Shown: piece after piece, positions 8,585 to 17,653 of the stretch | Layout of the letters: every line of letters begins with the position of its first letter | How positions within the stretch are numbered: position 1 is the stretch's first letter | Assembly: GCF_050563545.1 (NCBI RefSeq) | Contig: NZ_JBNXUM010000016.1 | Coordinates: 62,001-126,000 of the forward strand | Reading direction: 5' to 3' | DNA length: 64,000 nucleotides | Source: Falsiroseomonas sp050563545 | GTDB lineage: Bacteria; Pseudomonadota; Alphaproteobacteria; Acetobacterales; Acetobacteraceae | Notes under the pieces: model-generated | Told to the model about the DNA's origin: nothing | The model's input: the letters and a program-made list of their open reading frames with translations, nothing else | Database searches by the model: none | Position numbers and translations under genes: made by a program

Positions 8585-8641
8585 CGCATCCGATCGCGGA
8601 GCGACGAAGCGCAACGAGGCGCGGAGCGTGAATCGGATGCG
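8585..8641. repeat. Inverted repeat in the lolC leader
   Basis: CGCATCCGAT (8585-8594) and ATCGGATGCG (8632-8641) form a perfect 10-bp inverted repeat around a 37-nt loop. The loop itself carries the direct repeat CGCGGAGCG. It ends 5 bp before the lolC start codon and would place the lolC ribosome-binding region in or next to a stem. Confidence 0.6.
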
Positions 8642-8646
8642 CTCGC

Positions 8647-9897
8647 ATGTTTAACGCCTTCGAGCGCGCCGTCGCCTTCCGCTACCTGCGCGCCCGCAAG
8701 GGGGAGCGATTCGTCTCGGTCATCGCGATCTTCTCGCTGGTCGGCATCGCGCTCGGCGTGGCGACGCTGATCATCGTGATGTCGGTGATGGGCGGTTTCC
8801 GGCAGGAACTGCTGGGCCGGATCCTCGGGCTGAACGGGCACATGGCGGTCTACGGGATGGACCGCACGATCGCCGACTATGGCGCGGTGACGGACCGCAT
8901 CCGCGCCGTGCCCGGCGTTGTCGGCGCGACCCCGATCGTCGAGGGCCAGGTGCTGCTGACGAGCGAGCAGGGCGGCGCCTCCGGCGGCCTCGCGCGCGGC
9001 GTGCGGCCGGAAGACATGCGCGCGCGCGGCATCGTCGCGAACAACATCGTCTCGGGATCGCTCGACGGCTTCCAGGGCGACGACGCCATCCTGATCGGAT
9101 CGCGGCTCGCGCAGCGCCTGCGCATCGGGGTCGGCGACAAGATCACGCTGGTCTCTCCGCAGGGACGCACCACGGTCTTCGGCACGGTGCCGCGGGTGCG
9201 CGCCTATACCGTCGTCGCGCTGTTCCAGATCGGGATGAACGAATACGACAGCAGCTTCGTCTTCCTGCCGATGGGCGCCGCGCAGACCTTCTTCCAGACC
9301 GGCGACAACGCGACCCAGATCGAGGTCTTCGTCCGCGACCCCACCGAGGTCCGCGCCGTCAACCGCGCGATCCGCGCAGCGATGGGCTCGACGCCGATCC
9401 GCATCCTGGACTGGCAGGACGCCAATTCCAGCTTCTTCGCTGCCGTGCAGGTCGAGCGGAACGTGATGTTCCTCATCCTGACCCTGATCATCCTGGTCGC
9501 CGCCTTTAACATCGTCTCCTCCCTCATCATGCTCGTGAAGGACAAGGGGCGCGACATTGCGATCCTGCGGACGATGGGTGCCACGAGCGGGTCGATCCTG
9601 CGGATCTTCCTGCTGTGCGGCGCCTCGGTCGGCGTGGTCGGCACGCTGACGGGCTTCGTCATCGGCATCGCCTTCTGCGCCAACATCGAGAGCATCCGCC
9701 AGGCGATCCAGGCGCTGTCCGGGACGGAACTGTTCAGCCCCGAGGTCTATTTCCTCTCGCGCCTGCCGGCGGTGGTGGATTGGAAGGAAGTCTCCCAGGT
9801 CGTCGGCATGGGGCTCGGCCTGTCGCTGCTGGCCACGGTCTACCCGTCCTGGCGTGCGGCGAAGACCGATCCTGTTGAGGCGCTTCGCAATGAGTGA
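8647..9897 (+). CDS. lolC: Lipoprotein-releasing ABC transporter permease LolC/LolE
   Basis: A 416-residue inner-membrane permease that, with LolD, extracts outer-membrane lipoproteins for transfer to LolA. There is one N-terminal helix (about residues 22-45), a large periplasmic domain (to about 265) and three C-terminal helices of the FtsX fold with FLILTLIILVAAFNIVSSL. The Lol-type segment KDKGRDIAILRTMGA follows. Alphaproteobacteria usually carry one such permease forming a homodimer, which fits the single gene here. It ends in an ATGAGTGA overlap with lolD, so the pair is coupled. The leader contains an inverted repeat at 8585-8641. Confidence 0.95.
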   Translation: MFNAFERAVAFRYLRARKGERFVSVIAIFSLVGIALGVATLIIVMSVMGGFRQELLGRILGLNGHMAVYGMDRTIADYGAVTDRIRAVPGVVGATPIVEGQVLLTSEQGGASGGLARGVRPEDMRARGIVANNIVSGSLDGFQGDDAILIGSRLAQRLRIGVGDKITLVSPQGRTTVFGTVPRVRAYTVVALFQIGMNEYDSSFVFLPMGAAQTFFQTGDNATQIEVFVRDPTEVRAVNRAIRAAMGSTPIRILDWQDANSSFFAAVQVERNVMFLILTLIILVAAFNIVSSLIMLVKDKGRDIAILRTMGATSGSILRIFLLCGASVGVVGTLTGFVIGIAFCANIESIRQAIQALSGTELFSPEVYFLSRLPAVVDWKEVSQVVGMGLGLSLLATVYPSWRAAKTDPVEALRNE

Positions 9898-10573
9898 CGC
9901 GGCACCGCTACAGCTGCGGTCGGTCGAGCGCCGCTTCCGCACGGAAGCCGGCGAGCTTCCCGTGCTGACCGGCGCCGACCTCTCGCTGCATCCCGGGGAG
10001 ATCGTGGCGCTGGTGGCGCCGTCGGGCACCGGCAAGTCCACCCTGCTGCACCTCGCGGGCCTGCTGGAGAAGCCCGATGCTGGCGAGGTGCTGGTGGACG
10101 GCAAGGAAGCGGGGTCGCTGTCCGACGACGCGCGCACGGCGATCCGGCGAACTACCATCGGCTTCGTCTACCAGTTCCATCACCTGCTGCCCGAATTCAC
10201 TGCAATCGAGAACATCGCCCTCCCGCAGATGTCTGCGGGCATCGCCCGCGCTGCGGCCAACGCCCGCGCGACGGACCTGCTGCACGCCTTCGGGCTGCAG
10301 GGGCGGGAGCAGCACCGGCCGGGCAAGCTTTCGGGCGGGGAGCAGCAGCGGGTCGCGATCGCGCGTGCGCTGGCGAACAAGCCCCGCGTCCTGCTGGCGG
10401 ACGAGCCTACCGGCAATCTCGACCTCGGCACGGCCGACCGTGTCTTCAACGAATTGCTGCACGCCGTGCGCGGGCAGGGCGTGGCGGCGCTGATCGCGAC
10501 TCACAACCCCGACCTGGCCGCGCGGATGGACCGCGTCGTCACGCTGCGCGACGGCAAGGTCGTTGCGGCGTGA
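9890..10573 (+). CDS. lolD: Lipoprotein-releasing ABC transporter ATPase
   Basis: A 227-residue ATP-binding subunit of the Lol lipoprotein exporter. Walker A is APSGTGKST (about residues 43-51), the signature is LSGGEQQRVAIARAL (about 147) and Walker B is VLLADEPTGNLD (about 168). An EFTAIENIALPQM Q-loop-side segment is also present. The first Walker A residue is Ala rather than Gly, a variant common in alphaproteobacterial LolD. The ATG at 9890 overlaps the lolC stop by 8 bp. The frame is open 12 codons further upstream, but those lie inside lolC and are not needed. Confidence 0.95.
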   Translation: MSDAAPLQLRSVERRFRTEAGELPVLTGADLSLHPGEIVALVAPSGTGKSTLLHLAGLLEKPDAGEVLVDGKEAGSLSDDARTAIRRTTIGFVYQFHHLLPEFTAIENIALPQMSAGIARAAANARATDLLHAFGLQGREQHRPGKLSGGEQQRVAIARALANKPRVLLADEPTGNLDLGTADRVFNELLHAVRGQGVAALIATHNPDLAARMDRVVTLRDGKVVAA

Positions 10574-10616
10574 ATCTTGCTGATCGGCGCCCCATGATGC
10601 GCGCAGGATCGGCCCC

Positions 10617-11933
10617 ATGACTGACAACCCGCATCGCATTGTGGTGGTGGGCGGCGGCGCCGGTGGGCTTGAGCTCGCGACGCGGCTTGGCGACAGCCTC
10701 GGCCGGCGCGGCCAGGCGCGCGTGACGCTGGTCGACCGCTCCCGCAGCCATCTCTGGAAGCCGCTGCTGCACGAGGTCGCGGCCGGCAGCCTTGATGTGG
10801 ACGACCACGAGCTGGACTACCTGGCCCAGGCGCACTGGCACCACTTCACCTACCGCTATGGCGAGCTGATCGGGCTGGATCGCGCCGCGAGGATCGTGAA
10901 GCTCGGCCCGACCTTCGACGAGGACGGCCGCCAGGTCACGCCGGGGCGGGAGGAGCCCTATGACACGCTGGTCGTCGCTATCGGCAGCACGACCAATGAT
11001 TTCGGCACGCCTGGGGTGCGGGAACACGCCATCCCGCTCGAGACCACGGACCAGGCCAGGCGATTCAACCGCCGCCTGCTGAACGCCTGCATCCGCGCCC
11101 AGACCCAGAACGGGCCGATCGGCCCGGGCCAGCTGCATGTCGCCATCATCGGCGCCGGCGCGACGGGGACGGAACTCGCGGCGGAACTGCACAACGCCGC
11201 ACGCCAGCTCGTCGCCTATGGGATGGACCGGATCGACGCGGAGCGCGACATCCGCATCAGCCTGATCGAGGCCGCGCCGCGCATCCTCCCCGCCCTGCCG
11301 GAGCGCCTGTCGGACGCCGCGAAGGGGCTGCTGGAAGGCCTCGGCGTGACCGTGCTGGCGGGCACGCGAGTCAGTGCGGTCACGGCGGAAGGCGTTCAGC
11401 TCGCCGACGGCCGCTTCCTGGAATCGGAGCTCGTGGTCTGGTCGGCGGGCGTGAAGGGCCCGCCGGTGCTGGCGGAGCTCGACGGGCTCGAGCTTGCGCG
11501 GATGCAGCAGCTCGCGGTCCTGCCGACGCTGCAGACGACGCGCGATCCCGACATCTTCGCGATCGGCGATTGCGCGGCCTGCCCGGGCCCCGGTCCCGGC
11601 GGCTACCTGCCGCCGCGCGCCCAGGCCGCGCATCAGCAGGCGTCGCATGTCCTCGCGCAGATCCGCCGCAAGCTGCGCGGCGAGGAATTGCGCGACTTCA
11701 AATATCGCGACTTCGGCAGCCTGGTCTCGCTCGGCCACTACTCCACCGTCGGCAGCCTGATGGGCGTGCTGGTCGGCAAGAGCCTGATGGTCGAGGGGTA
11801 TTTCGCGCGGCTGATGTACCGCTCGCTCTACAAGATGCACCAGCGCGCGCTGCATGGGGTGGGGAAGACGGCGTTGGCCTCAATGGGGCGGCTGATCGCG
11901 CGGCGGACGGAGCCGCGCGTCAAGCTGCACTGA
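10617..11933 (+). CDS. ndh: Type II NADH dehydrogenase-like FAD oxidoreductase
   Basis: A 438-residue NAD(P)/FAD-dependent oxidoreductase. The FAD-binding Rossmann motif is VVVGGGAGGLELATRLG (residues 9-25). The NAD-binding motif IIGAGATGTELAAELH lies near residue 180, and the C-terminal FAD motif is IFAIGDCAACPG. The C-terminal segment, with GSLMGVLVGKSLMVEGYFAR and RLMYRSLYKMHQRAL, is the amphipathic membrane anchor typical of NDH-2. It would pass NADH electrons to quinone without pumping protons, bypassing complex I. It begins 43 bp after lolD and converges on the next gene. A sulfide:quinone reductase is less likely because the conserved Cys positions are not seen. Confidence 0.85.
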   Translation: MTDNPHRIVVVGGGAGGLELATRLGDSLGRRGQARVTLVDRSRSHLWKPLLHEVAAGSLDVDDHELDYLAQAHWHHFTYRYGELIGLDRAARIVKLGPTFDEDGRQVTPGREEPYDTLVVAIGSTTNDFGTPGVREHAIPLETTDQARRFNRRLLNACIRAQTQNGPIGPGQLHVAIIGAGATGTELAAELHNAARQLVAYGMDRIDAERDIRISLIEAAPRILPALPERLSDAAKGLLEGLGVTVLAGTRVSAVTAEGVQLADGRFLESELVVWSAGVKGPPVLAELDGLELARMQQLAVLPTLQTTRDPDIFAIGDCAACPGPGPGGYLPPRAQAAHQQASHVLAQIRRKLRGEELRDFKYRDFGSLVSLGHYSTVGSLMGVLVGKSLMVEGYFARLMYRSLYKMHQRALHGVGKTALASMGRLIARRTEPRVKLH

Positions 11934-11945
11934 CGGGACGCGGGA

Positions 11946-12413
11946 TCACCAGAAGCCGAGGTGCGGGACCGCGGCCTCCTCCTCAAGCAGCGGGCCTGCC
12001 ACGGCAATCGCGCGCTGGCCGGCGGCGAAGACGTCCCGGCAGGGCAGGGCCATGGTCAGGTTCTCGGGGTGCGGGCCGATCATGGCCTTCAGCCGCGACT
12101 CGGACAGGCTGTAGACCACGCGGCCGATCCCCGCCCAGTAGATCGCGCCCGAGCACATCGCGCAGGGCTCGGCGCTGGAATAGAGCGTAGCGGTCGCGCG
12201 GTCCTCGGGCGGCAGTTCGATGCAGGCGCGGGTCGCCAGCAGCCTTTCCGCATGCGCGGTGCCGTCGCCATGAGGGTGGAAGCCGTTGGTCGCCTCCAGC
12301 AGCACGCGGCCCTGGCCGTCGGCCAGCAACGCGCCTAAGGGGCGCTGGCCGGCGGCGCGGCTCTCGGCGGAGAGGGCGATGGCCCGGCGCAGCAGCTTCA
12401 GGTCGTCGGGCAT
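11946..12413 (-). CDS. Nucleoside deaminase (cytidine/guanine deaminase family)
   Basis: A 155-residue zinc-dependent deaminase. The catalytic HAE motif is in GTAHAERLLATRA (about residues 53-65), and the zinc cysteines are in SAEPCAMCSGAIYWAG (about 82-97). The NGFHPHGDG segment before the HAE and the lone catalytic domain resemble guanine deaminase-like proteins more than TadA, which has an asparagine-rich N-terminal signature. The exact substrate cannot be fixed from sequence. Its start codon lies only 37 bp from that of dnaE on the other strand, and its 3' end is 12 bp from that of ndh. Confidence 0.85.
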   Translation of the reverse strand: MPDDLKLLRRAIALSAESRAAGQRPLGALLADGQGRVLLEATNGFHPHGDGTAHAERLLATRACIELPPEDRATATLYSSAEPCAMCSGAIYWAGIGRVVYSLSESRLKAMIGPHPENLTMALPCRDVFAAGQRAIAVAGPLLEEEAAVPHLGFW

Positions 12414-12450
12414 CGCGAATCCCCCGGGGCTTCGTGGTAGGAAGGGGGCG

Positions 12451-15400
12451 ATGACTGCCCCCTCCTTCGTGCATCTGCATGTCCATTCCGCCTACTCGCT
12501 CTCGGAAGGGGCGATCAAGGCGGAGAAGCTGCCGGCGCTGGCCAAGGCGGACGGTATGCCGGCCGTCGCGCTGACCGACAGCGCGAACCTCTTCGGCGCG
12601 CTGGAATTCTCCCAGGCCTGCGGCGGCAAGGGCATCCAGCCCATCATGGGCTGCCAGCTCTTTCTCGGCCGCGGCGCGACGGAGGAAGGCGGGCGCGCCA
12701 CCGACCCGTCGCGCAACCGGCCCGACCCGATCGTCGCGCTGGCGAAGGACAAGGCGGGGCTCGAGAACCTGCAGCGGCTGTCCTCCGCCAGCTATCTCGG
12801 CAGCGATCCCTCGGGCGAGCCCTGCGTCTCGCTCGACACGCTGGGCGCGCACAGCCAGGGGCTGATCCTGCTGACGGGCGGCACGACGGGGCCGCTCGGG
12901 CGGCTGCTGGGGGAAGGGCGGCGCGCGGCGGCGCAGGCGCTGCTCGCGAAGCTGAAGGAGATCTTCGGGCCAGACGACCTCGTCGTGGAACTGCAGCGCC
13001 ACGGCCTGGCGATCGAGCGCGCGGTCGTGCCGGGCCTGCTGCGCCTGGCCGACGAGGCCGGCCTGCCGATTGTTGCCGCCAACGACGTCTATTTCGCCGA
13101 GGCCTCGATGCACGAGGCGCATGACGCGCTGCTCTGCATCGCCGAGGGCCGCGTGCTGGCCGAGCAGGATCGCCGCCGCGTGACGCGGGAGCACTGGTTC
13201 AAGCCGGCGGCGGCGATGCGGGAGCTTTTCGCCGACCTGCCGGAGGCCTGCGACAACACGCTGGCGATCGCCAGGCGCTGCGCGGTGATGGCGGAAAGCC
13301 GCAAGCCAGAGCTGCCGATCTGCCCGAAGGTCCGCCCCGGCATGACGGAGGCCGAGACCGTCGCCGCCATGGCGAAGGAAGGGCTCGAGCAGCGGTTGGA
13401 GGCGCAGGCGACGCCCGCGGACCAGCGGGACACCTACCGCAAGCGGCTGGCCTACGAGCTCTCCGTCATCGAGAAGATGGGCTTCTCCGGCTACTTCCTG
13501 ATCGTCGCTGACTTCATCCAATGGGCGAAGCAGCAGGGCATTCCCGTGGGACCGGGGCGCGGTTCGGGCGCGGGGTCGGTCGCGGCCTGGGCGCTGCTGA
13601 TCACCGACCTCGACCCCCTGCGCTTCGGGCTGCTCTTCGAGCGCTTCCTCAACCCGGAACGCGTATCCATGCCGGACTTCGACATCGATTTCTGCCAGGA
13701 CCGGCGCGACGAGGTGATCCGCTACGTCGTGAACGAATACGGCGCCGACCGCGTCGCGCAGATCATCACCTTCGGCAAGCTGCAGGCGAAGGCCGCGGTT
13801 CGCGACGTCGGGCGCGTGATGGGCATGCCCTATGGCCAGGTGGACAAGATCGCGGCGTTGATCCCGTTCAACCCCGCGAAGCCCGTGACGCTGGCCCAGG
13901 CGATCGAGGGCGAGCCCAGGCTGCAGGAGATGCGCGACAACGACGAGCAGGTCGCGCGGCTACTGGAGGTCGCGCTGCAGCTGGAAGGGCTGTACCGCAA
14001 CGCCTCGACCCACGCGGCCGGCGTCGTCATCGGGCGCAAGCCGCTGGTCGAGATCGTGCCGCTCTACAAGGACCCGCGGTCCGAGATGCTCATCACGCAG
14101 TATTCGATGAAGCATGTGGAGCAGGCGTCGCTGGTGAAGTTCGACTTCCTCGGCCTGAAGACGCTGACCGTGCTGGAGCGCGCGGTCGAATTGCTGAAGA
14201 CACAAGGGATCGAGCTCGACCTCGCCACGCTGCCGCTGGACGACGCCAGGACCTACGCGATGCTGGCGAAGGGCGACGCGGCCGGGGTGTTCCAGTTCGA
14301 AGGCCAGGGCATGCGGGACTGCCTGCGCATGATGCGGCCCGACCGGTTCGAGGATCTGATCGCGGCGGTCTCGCTCTACCGCCCGGGTCCGATGGCGAAC
14401 ATCCCGGCCTATTGCCAGCGCAAGCATGGCGAGCCCTGGGAACCCCCGCACCCCGCCATCATGAACATCGTCGGCGAGACCTATGGCATCCTGGTCTACC
14501 AGGAACAGGTCATGCAGATCAGCCAGGATCTCGCGGGCTATTCGCTGGGCGGCGCGGACCTGCTGCGGCGCGCCATGGGCAAGAAGATCCGCTCGGAGAT
14601 GGAGGCGCAGCGCAGGATCTTCGTCGAAGGCGCGGTCAAGAACGGCGTGCCGGAAGCGAAGGCCGGCGAGATCTTCGACCTCATGGAGAAGTTCGCGGAA
14701 TACGGCTTCAACAAGTCGCACGCCGCGGCCTATGCGCTCGTCGCCTATCACACGGCCTATCTCAAGGCGAACCACCCGACGGCGTTCCTGGCGGCGTCCA
14801 TGTCGCTCGACCTCGACAAGACGGAGAAGCTGGCGGGGCACATGCAGGAGGCGTCACGGCTCGGCATCGCGGTGCTGCCGCCGGACCTCAACCGGTCGGG
14901 CGCGGAGTTCACGCTGGAGACGCAGGCCGACGGCAAGGTCGCGATACGCTTCGCGCTGGGCGCGATCAAGCGGGTCGGCGTCGCCGCGATGCAGGACCTG
15001 GTCAAGGCGCGCGATGCCGGCGGGCCCTTCGCCTCGCTGTCGGAATTCGCGGGGCGCGTCGATCCCAGGCTCCTGAACAAGATGCAGCTGGAGAACCTGG
15101 CCAAGGCCGGCGCCTTCGACGCGCTGGAGAAGAACCGCGCGAAGGTCGTGCAGGGCGCGGAGTTCATCCTGCGCGCCGCGCAGGAGGCCGCGGAGCGCCG
15201 CGCCAACCCCACGCGCGACATGTTCGGCGCGGAAAGCGCGCCGCCGCCGCTGCGCCTGCCGGAGGCAGGGGATTGGCCGATGCTGGAGAGGCTGTCCTTC
15301 GAGGCGGAGGCCGTGGGCTTCCATCTCTCCGCGCATCCGTTGGACACCTACAGGAAGGCCTTGCAGAAACTCGGCGTCGTGCCGTCTTCGCAGATCGCCG

Positions 15401-15903
15401 AACGCGCGCGCGGTGGCAACGCGCGGCTCAAGCTCGCGGGCACGGTCGTCGCGGTGAAGAACGGACGGACCAAGACGGGCAACCGCATGGCCTGGATCCG
15501 CTTCTCCGACCAGGCCGGCAGCTACGAGGCGACCTTCTTCAGCGAAAGCCTGGTCCGCGCCGGCGAGAACCTGGCCGAGGGCAACGCCGTCCTGCTGACC
15601 GCCGAGGTGCGGATGGATGGCGAGGCGCTGCGCATCACCGCGCAGGACGCCGAGCCGCTGGAGAAGGCCGCGCAGGGCATCGCCGGCGGGATGAAGCTCT
15701 GGCTGGAGCAGACCGCCGCCGTCGCGCCGATCCGCACGCTGCTCGACCGCGAAGGCAAGGGACGCGGCCGCGTCGTGCTGGTCTCCGTCACCGGGCCGGG
15801 GCAGGAAGTCGAGATCGCGCTGCCCGGCGGCTTCAACGTCTCGCCGCGGCTGATGCAGGCGATGAAGGTCGTGGCCGGCGTCGCCGAGGTGCAGGAATTG
15901 TGA
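12451..15903 (+). CDS. dnaE: DNA polymerase III subunit alpha
   Basis: A 1,150-residue replicative polymerase catalytic subunit. The N-terminal PHP domain opens with FVHLHVHSAYSLSEGA. The polymerase core has the catalytic aspartates in MPDFDIDFCQDRR (about residue 409), preceded by GPGRGSGAGSVAAWAL. The tHHH region and a C-terminal OB fold (RLKLAGTVVAVKNGRTKTGN) follow. Full length matches DnaE1 rather than the error-prone ImuC/DnaE2. The start is the ATG at 12451 after GGGGG, giving the family N-terminus; the open frame continues upstream through the deaminase promoter. The stop overlaps the GTG start of the next gene. Confidence 0.97.
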   Translation: MTAPSFVHLHVHSAYSLSEGAIKAEKLPALAKADGMPAVALTDSANLFGALEFSQACGGKGIQPIMGCQLFLGRGATEEGGRATDPSRNRPDPIVALAKDKAGLENLQRLSSASYLGSDPSGEPCVSLDTLGAHSQGLILLTGGTTGPLGRLLGEGRRAAAQALLAKLKEIFGPDDLVVELQRHGLAIERAVVPGLLRLADEAGLPIVAANDVYFAEASMHEAHDALLCIAEGRVLAEQDRRRVTREHWFKPAAAMRELFADLPEACDNTLAIARRCAVMAESRKPELPICPKVRPGMTEAETVAAMAKEGLEQRLEAQATPADQRDTYRKRLAYELSVIEKMGFSGYFLIVADFIQWAKQQGIPVGPGRGSGAGSVAAWALLITDLDPLRFGLLFERFLNPERVSMPDFDIDFCQDRRDEVIRYVVNEYGADRVAQIITFGKLQAKAAVRDVGRVMGMPYGQVDKIAALIPFNPAKPVTLAQAIEGEPRLQEMRDNDEQVARLLEVALQLEGLYRNASTHAAGVVIGRKPLVEIVPLYKDPRSEMLITQYSMKHVEQASLVKFDFLGLKTLTVLERAVELLKTQGIELDLATLPLDDARTYAMLAKGDAAGVFQFEGQGMRDCLRMMRPDRFEDLIAAVSLYRPGPMANIPAYCQRKHGEPWEPPHPAIMNIVGETYGILVYQEQVMQISQDLAGYSLGGADLLRRAMGKKIRSEMEAQRRIFVEGAVKNGVPEAKAGEIFDLMEKFAEYGFNKSHAAAYALVAYHTAYLKANHPTAFLAASMSLDLDKTEKLAGHMQEASRLGIAVLPPDLNRSGAEFTLETQADGKVAIRFALGAIKRVGVAAMQDLVKARDAGGPFASLSEFAGRVDPRLLNKMQLENLAKAGAFDALEKNRAKVVQGAEFILRAAQEAAERRANPTRDMFGAESAPPPLRLPEAGDWPMLERLSFEAEAVGFHLSAHPLDTYRKALQKLGVVPSSQIAERARGGNARLKLAGTVVAVKNGRTKTGNRMAWIRFSDQAGSYEATFFSESLVRAGENLAEGNAVLLTAEVRMDGEALRITAQDAEPLEKAAQGIAGGMKLWLEQTAAVAPIRTLLDREGKGRGRVVLVSVTGPGQEVEIALPGGFNVSPRLMQAMKVVAGVAEVQEL

Positions 15904-16505
15904 ACGAGGTTCCGCTCGACCGGCCGGCGGATGTCGCGGCGCTGCGGTGCCGCGCGGCGGAGATGCCGCCGCATCCCGCGCCCCCGACGCGCGAGGAGCG
16001 GATGCGCCGCGACCCGCTGCCCTTCATCCCCGAGGCGCGTCGCGCGGCGGCGCGTGCCCCGGCGCGGGAGCCCGAGGCCGGGGCCTTCGAGCTATCCGCC
16101 GACGATCCGGCCTGGCGCGGGCAGGGCTGGTGGCCGCTGGAGCGGACGCAATCGGGCCCGCTGCGCTGGACCGGGCCGGCATCCTGCGCGGCGGTGCTGC
16201 TCCCGGCGCTCGGCGGCGGGGCGCTGCGGGTCACGCTGAATGTCCGCGCGCCCTTCGGCATCCCGCTGGATATCGCGCGCTACGAACTCGAACTGGACGG
16301 CGCGCCGCTGTCCTTCGGAACGCTGGCCAATGACGGCGTGACCGGCCGCTTCTCGGCTCTCGTGACGATTGCGCCGATGCCGCCGCTGACGCGCGTCGCG
16401 CTGCTGATCGCGGGCGCTTGGCACGAGGATCCCGACACCGGGCCAAGGCGCGAGTTGCGCAAGCTGGGACTGGGCCTCATGCGGGTGCGGCTGGAACGCG
16501 CGTGA
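15900..16505 (+). CDS. Unrecognised protein at the head of the glycan region
   Basis: A 201-residue protein I do not recognise. GTG 15900 overlaps the dnaE stop; an in-frame ATG at 15963 is a possible later start. The first 70 residues are proline/arginine/alanine-rich and look disordered. The rest is a compact domain with GWWPLERTQSGPLRWTG, a beta-rich middle (LRVTLNVRAPFGIPL) and LLIAGAWHEDPDTG. This could be a carbohydrate-binding beta-sandwich, which is only inference from composition and neighbours. It ends in a TGATG overlap with the next gene, so the two are probably made together. Confidence 0.6.
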   Translation: MNEVPLDRPADVAALRCRAAEMPPHPAPPTREERMRRDPLPFIPEARRAAARAPAREPEAGAFELSADDPAWRGQGWWPLERTQSGPLRWTGPASCAAVLLPALGGGALRVTLNVRAPFGIPLDIARYELELDGAPLSFGTLANDGVTGRFSALVTIAPMPPLTRVALLIAGAWHEDPDTGPRRELRKLGLGLMRVRLERA

Positions 16506-17653
16506 TGCGGCGAATCGTCCTGACCGGCGACCTGCTGCGCCCGCAGGACGAGGCGTTCAAGCCCGCCCAGACCGGCAACATCCTCTGGCTGCACCGCCTG
16601 CTGCGACGCCCGATCGCGGCGGCGACAGCGCTGGAGGTACAGGTCCTGGCCTGGGCGCCGAACCCGGGCTCCGGCGCCATTCCCTTCGACACGCCGCGCT
16701 TCTACGGCGCCGCGGGCGCGACGGCCGACATACCGGGCTGGATCGCGCTGTTCGACGCGGCGGTCCTGCCCACGGATGCTGCCGCGCTGCTGGCGCAGGC
16801 GCTGGACGGCGCCGCGCTCGTCATCGGCTTCGAACTGCCGAACCTGCTGAAGCGCGCGCTGACGGCCTTCGGCATCCCCTGGGTCGACCTCAACATCCAT
16901 CCGTACCGGTTCTGCGCCGACCTTCTCTTCGCCGTGCAGACCACCCATCCCGACATCGTCGCGGCGCTGCGCGCGCATCACGCGGAGGACGCGGCCTTCG
17001 CGCCGCAGGCCGACCTGCTGGCCGCGATGACGGTCAAGGTGCCGATAGACCCGCCCATCGAGGAGGAGACGCTGGTCGTCGGCCAGACCCGCGTGGACCG
17101 CTCGCTCATCGCGGAAGGGCGGCTGCTCGACCTTCGCGACTTCGCGGCGCCCTTCCACGCCGCGATCGGCGAGGGCCGCATCCTCTTCAAGTCGCATCCC
17201 TACAACCCCGACGGCTTCGGCCTGCACGACATTGGCCTGCCGCTGCGCCGCATCCGTGAAAGCGGCGAGAACGCCTACGTCCTGATGGCGCAGGACAGCG
17301 TCCGGCGCGTCGTCGGCGTCTCCTCCTCCCTGGTCGCGGAGGCCGCCTTCTTCGGCAAGGAGGGCATCTTCCTCGGCCACCCGCCCTTCCGCATCCCGGC
17401 CTCCCGCGCGGGGTTCGAGCCGGGGATGCACGCCTCGGTCGTGGATGCCTGGCTGTCGGCCGATTTCTGGCGCGACCTGCTCGCGCCCGTCGTCGCGGTC
17501 ACGCCGCGCGACGGCGTGCGTCCCGCCCTGCCGCCGAACTCGCTGCGCAACGCGCTGCGCCAGTTCTGGGGCTGGGAGGAGATGGTGCTACAGCTGCCGG
17601 TGGAGCTTGCGGTGACGCGGGCCGCCGAGCGCCGCGCGCTACAGGGCCCGTAG
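16505..17653 (+). CDS. Putative surface-polysaccharide biosynthesis protein
   Basis: A 382-residue cytoplasmic protein I cannot assign firmly. Features include MRRIVLTGDLLRPQ at the N-terminus, a VDLNIHPYRF segment near residue 125, ILFKSHPYNPDGFG near 223 and VVGVSSSLVAEAAFFGKEG near 270. The last two resemble the H-P and S-S/E nucleotide-sugar segments of capsule synthesis (GT-B, Kdo-transferase-like) proteins, so a glycosyltransferase role is plausible. It overlaps the preceding gene by TGATG, and its end overlaps that of the convergent glycosyltransferase by 15 bp. The context, two glycosyltransferases and a sulfation module, supports glycan work. Confidence 0.5.
   Translation: MRRIVLTGDLLRPQDEAFKPAQTGNILWLHRLLRRPIAAATALEVQVLAWAPNPGSGAIPFDTPRFYGAAGATADIPGWIALFDAAVLPTDAAALLAQALDGAALVIGFELPNLLKRALTAFGIPWVDLNIHPYRFCADLLFAVQTTHPDIVAALRAHHAEDAAFAPQADLLAAMTVKVPIDPPIEEETLVVGQTRVDRSLIAEGRLLDLRDFAAPFHAAIGEGRILFKSHPYNPDGFGLHDIGLPLRRIRESGENAYVLMAQDSVRRVVGVSSSLVAEAAFFGKEGIFLGHPPFRIPASRAGFEPGMHASVVDAWLSADFWRDLLAPVVAVTPRDGVRPALPPNSLRNALRQFWGWEEMVLQLPVELAVTRAAERRALQGP

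Noticed and set aside
13521..15899. Long frame overlapping dnaE in another phase
   Set aside because: Only its last part (from GTG 15900) is a separate gene; the earlier part is a shifted reading of dnaE with no recognisable protein.
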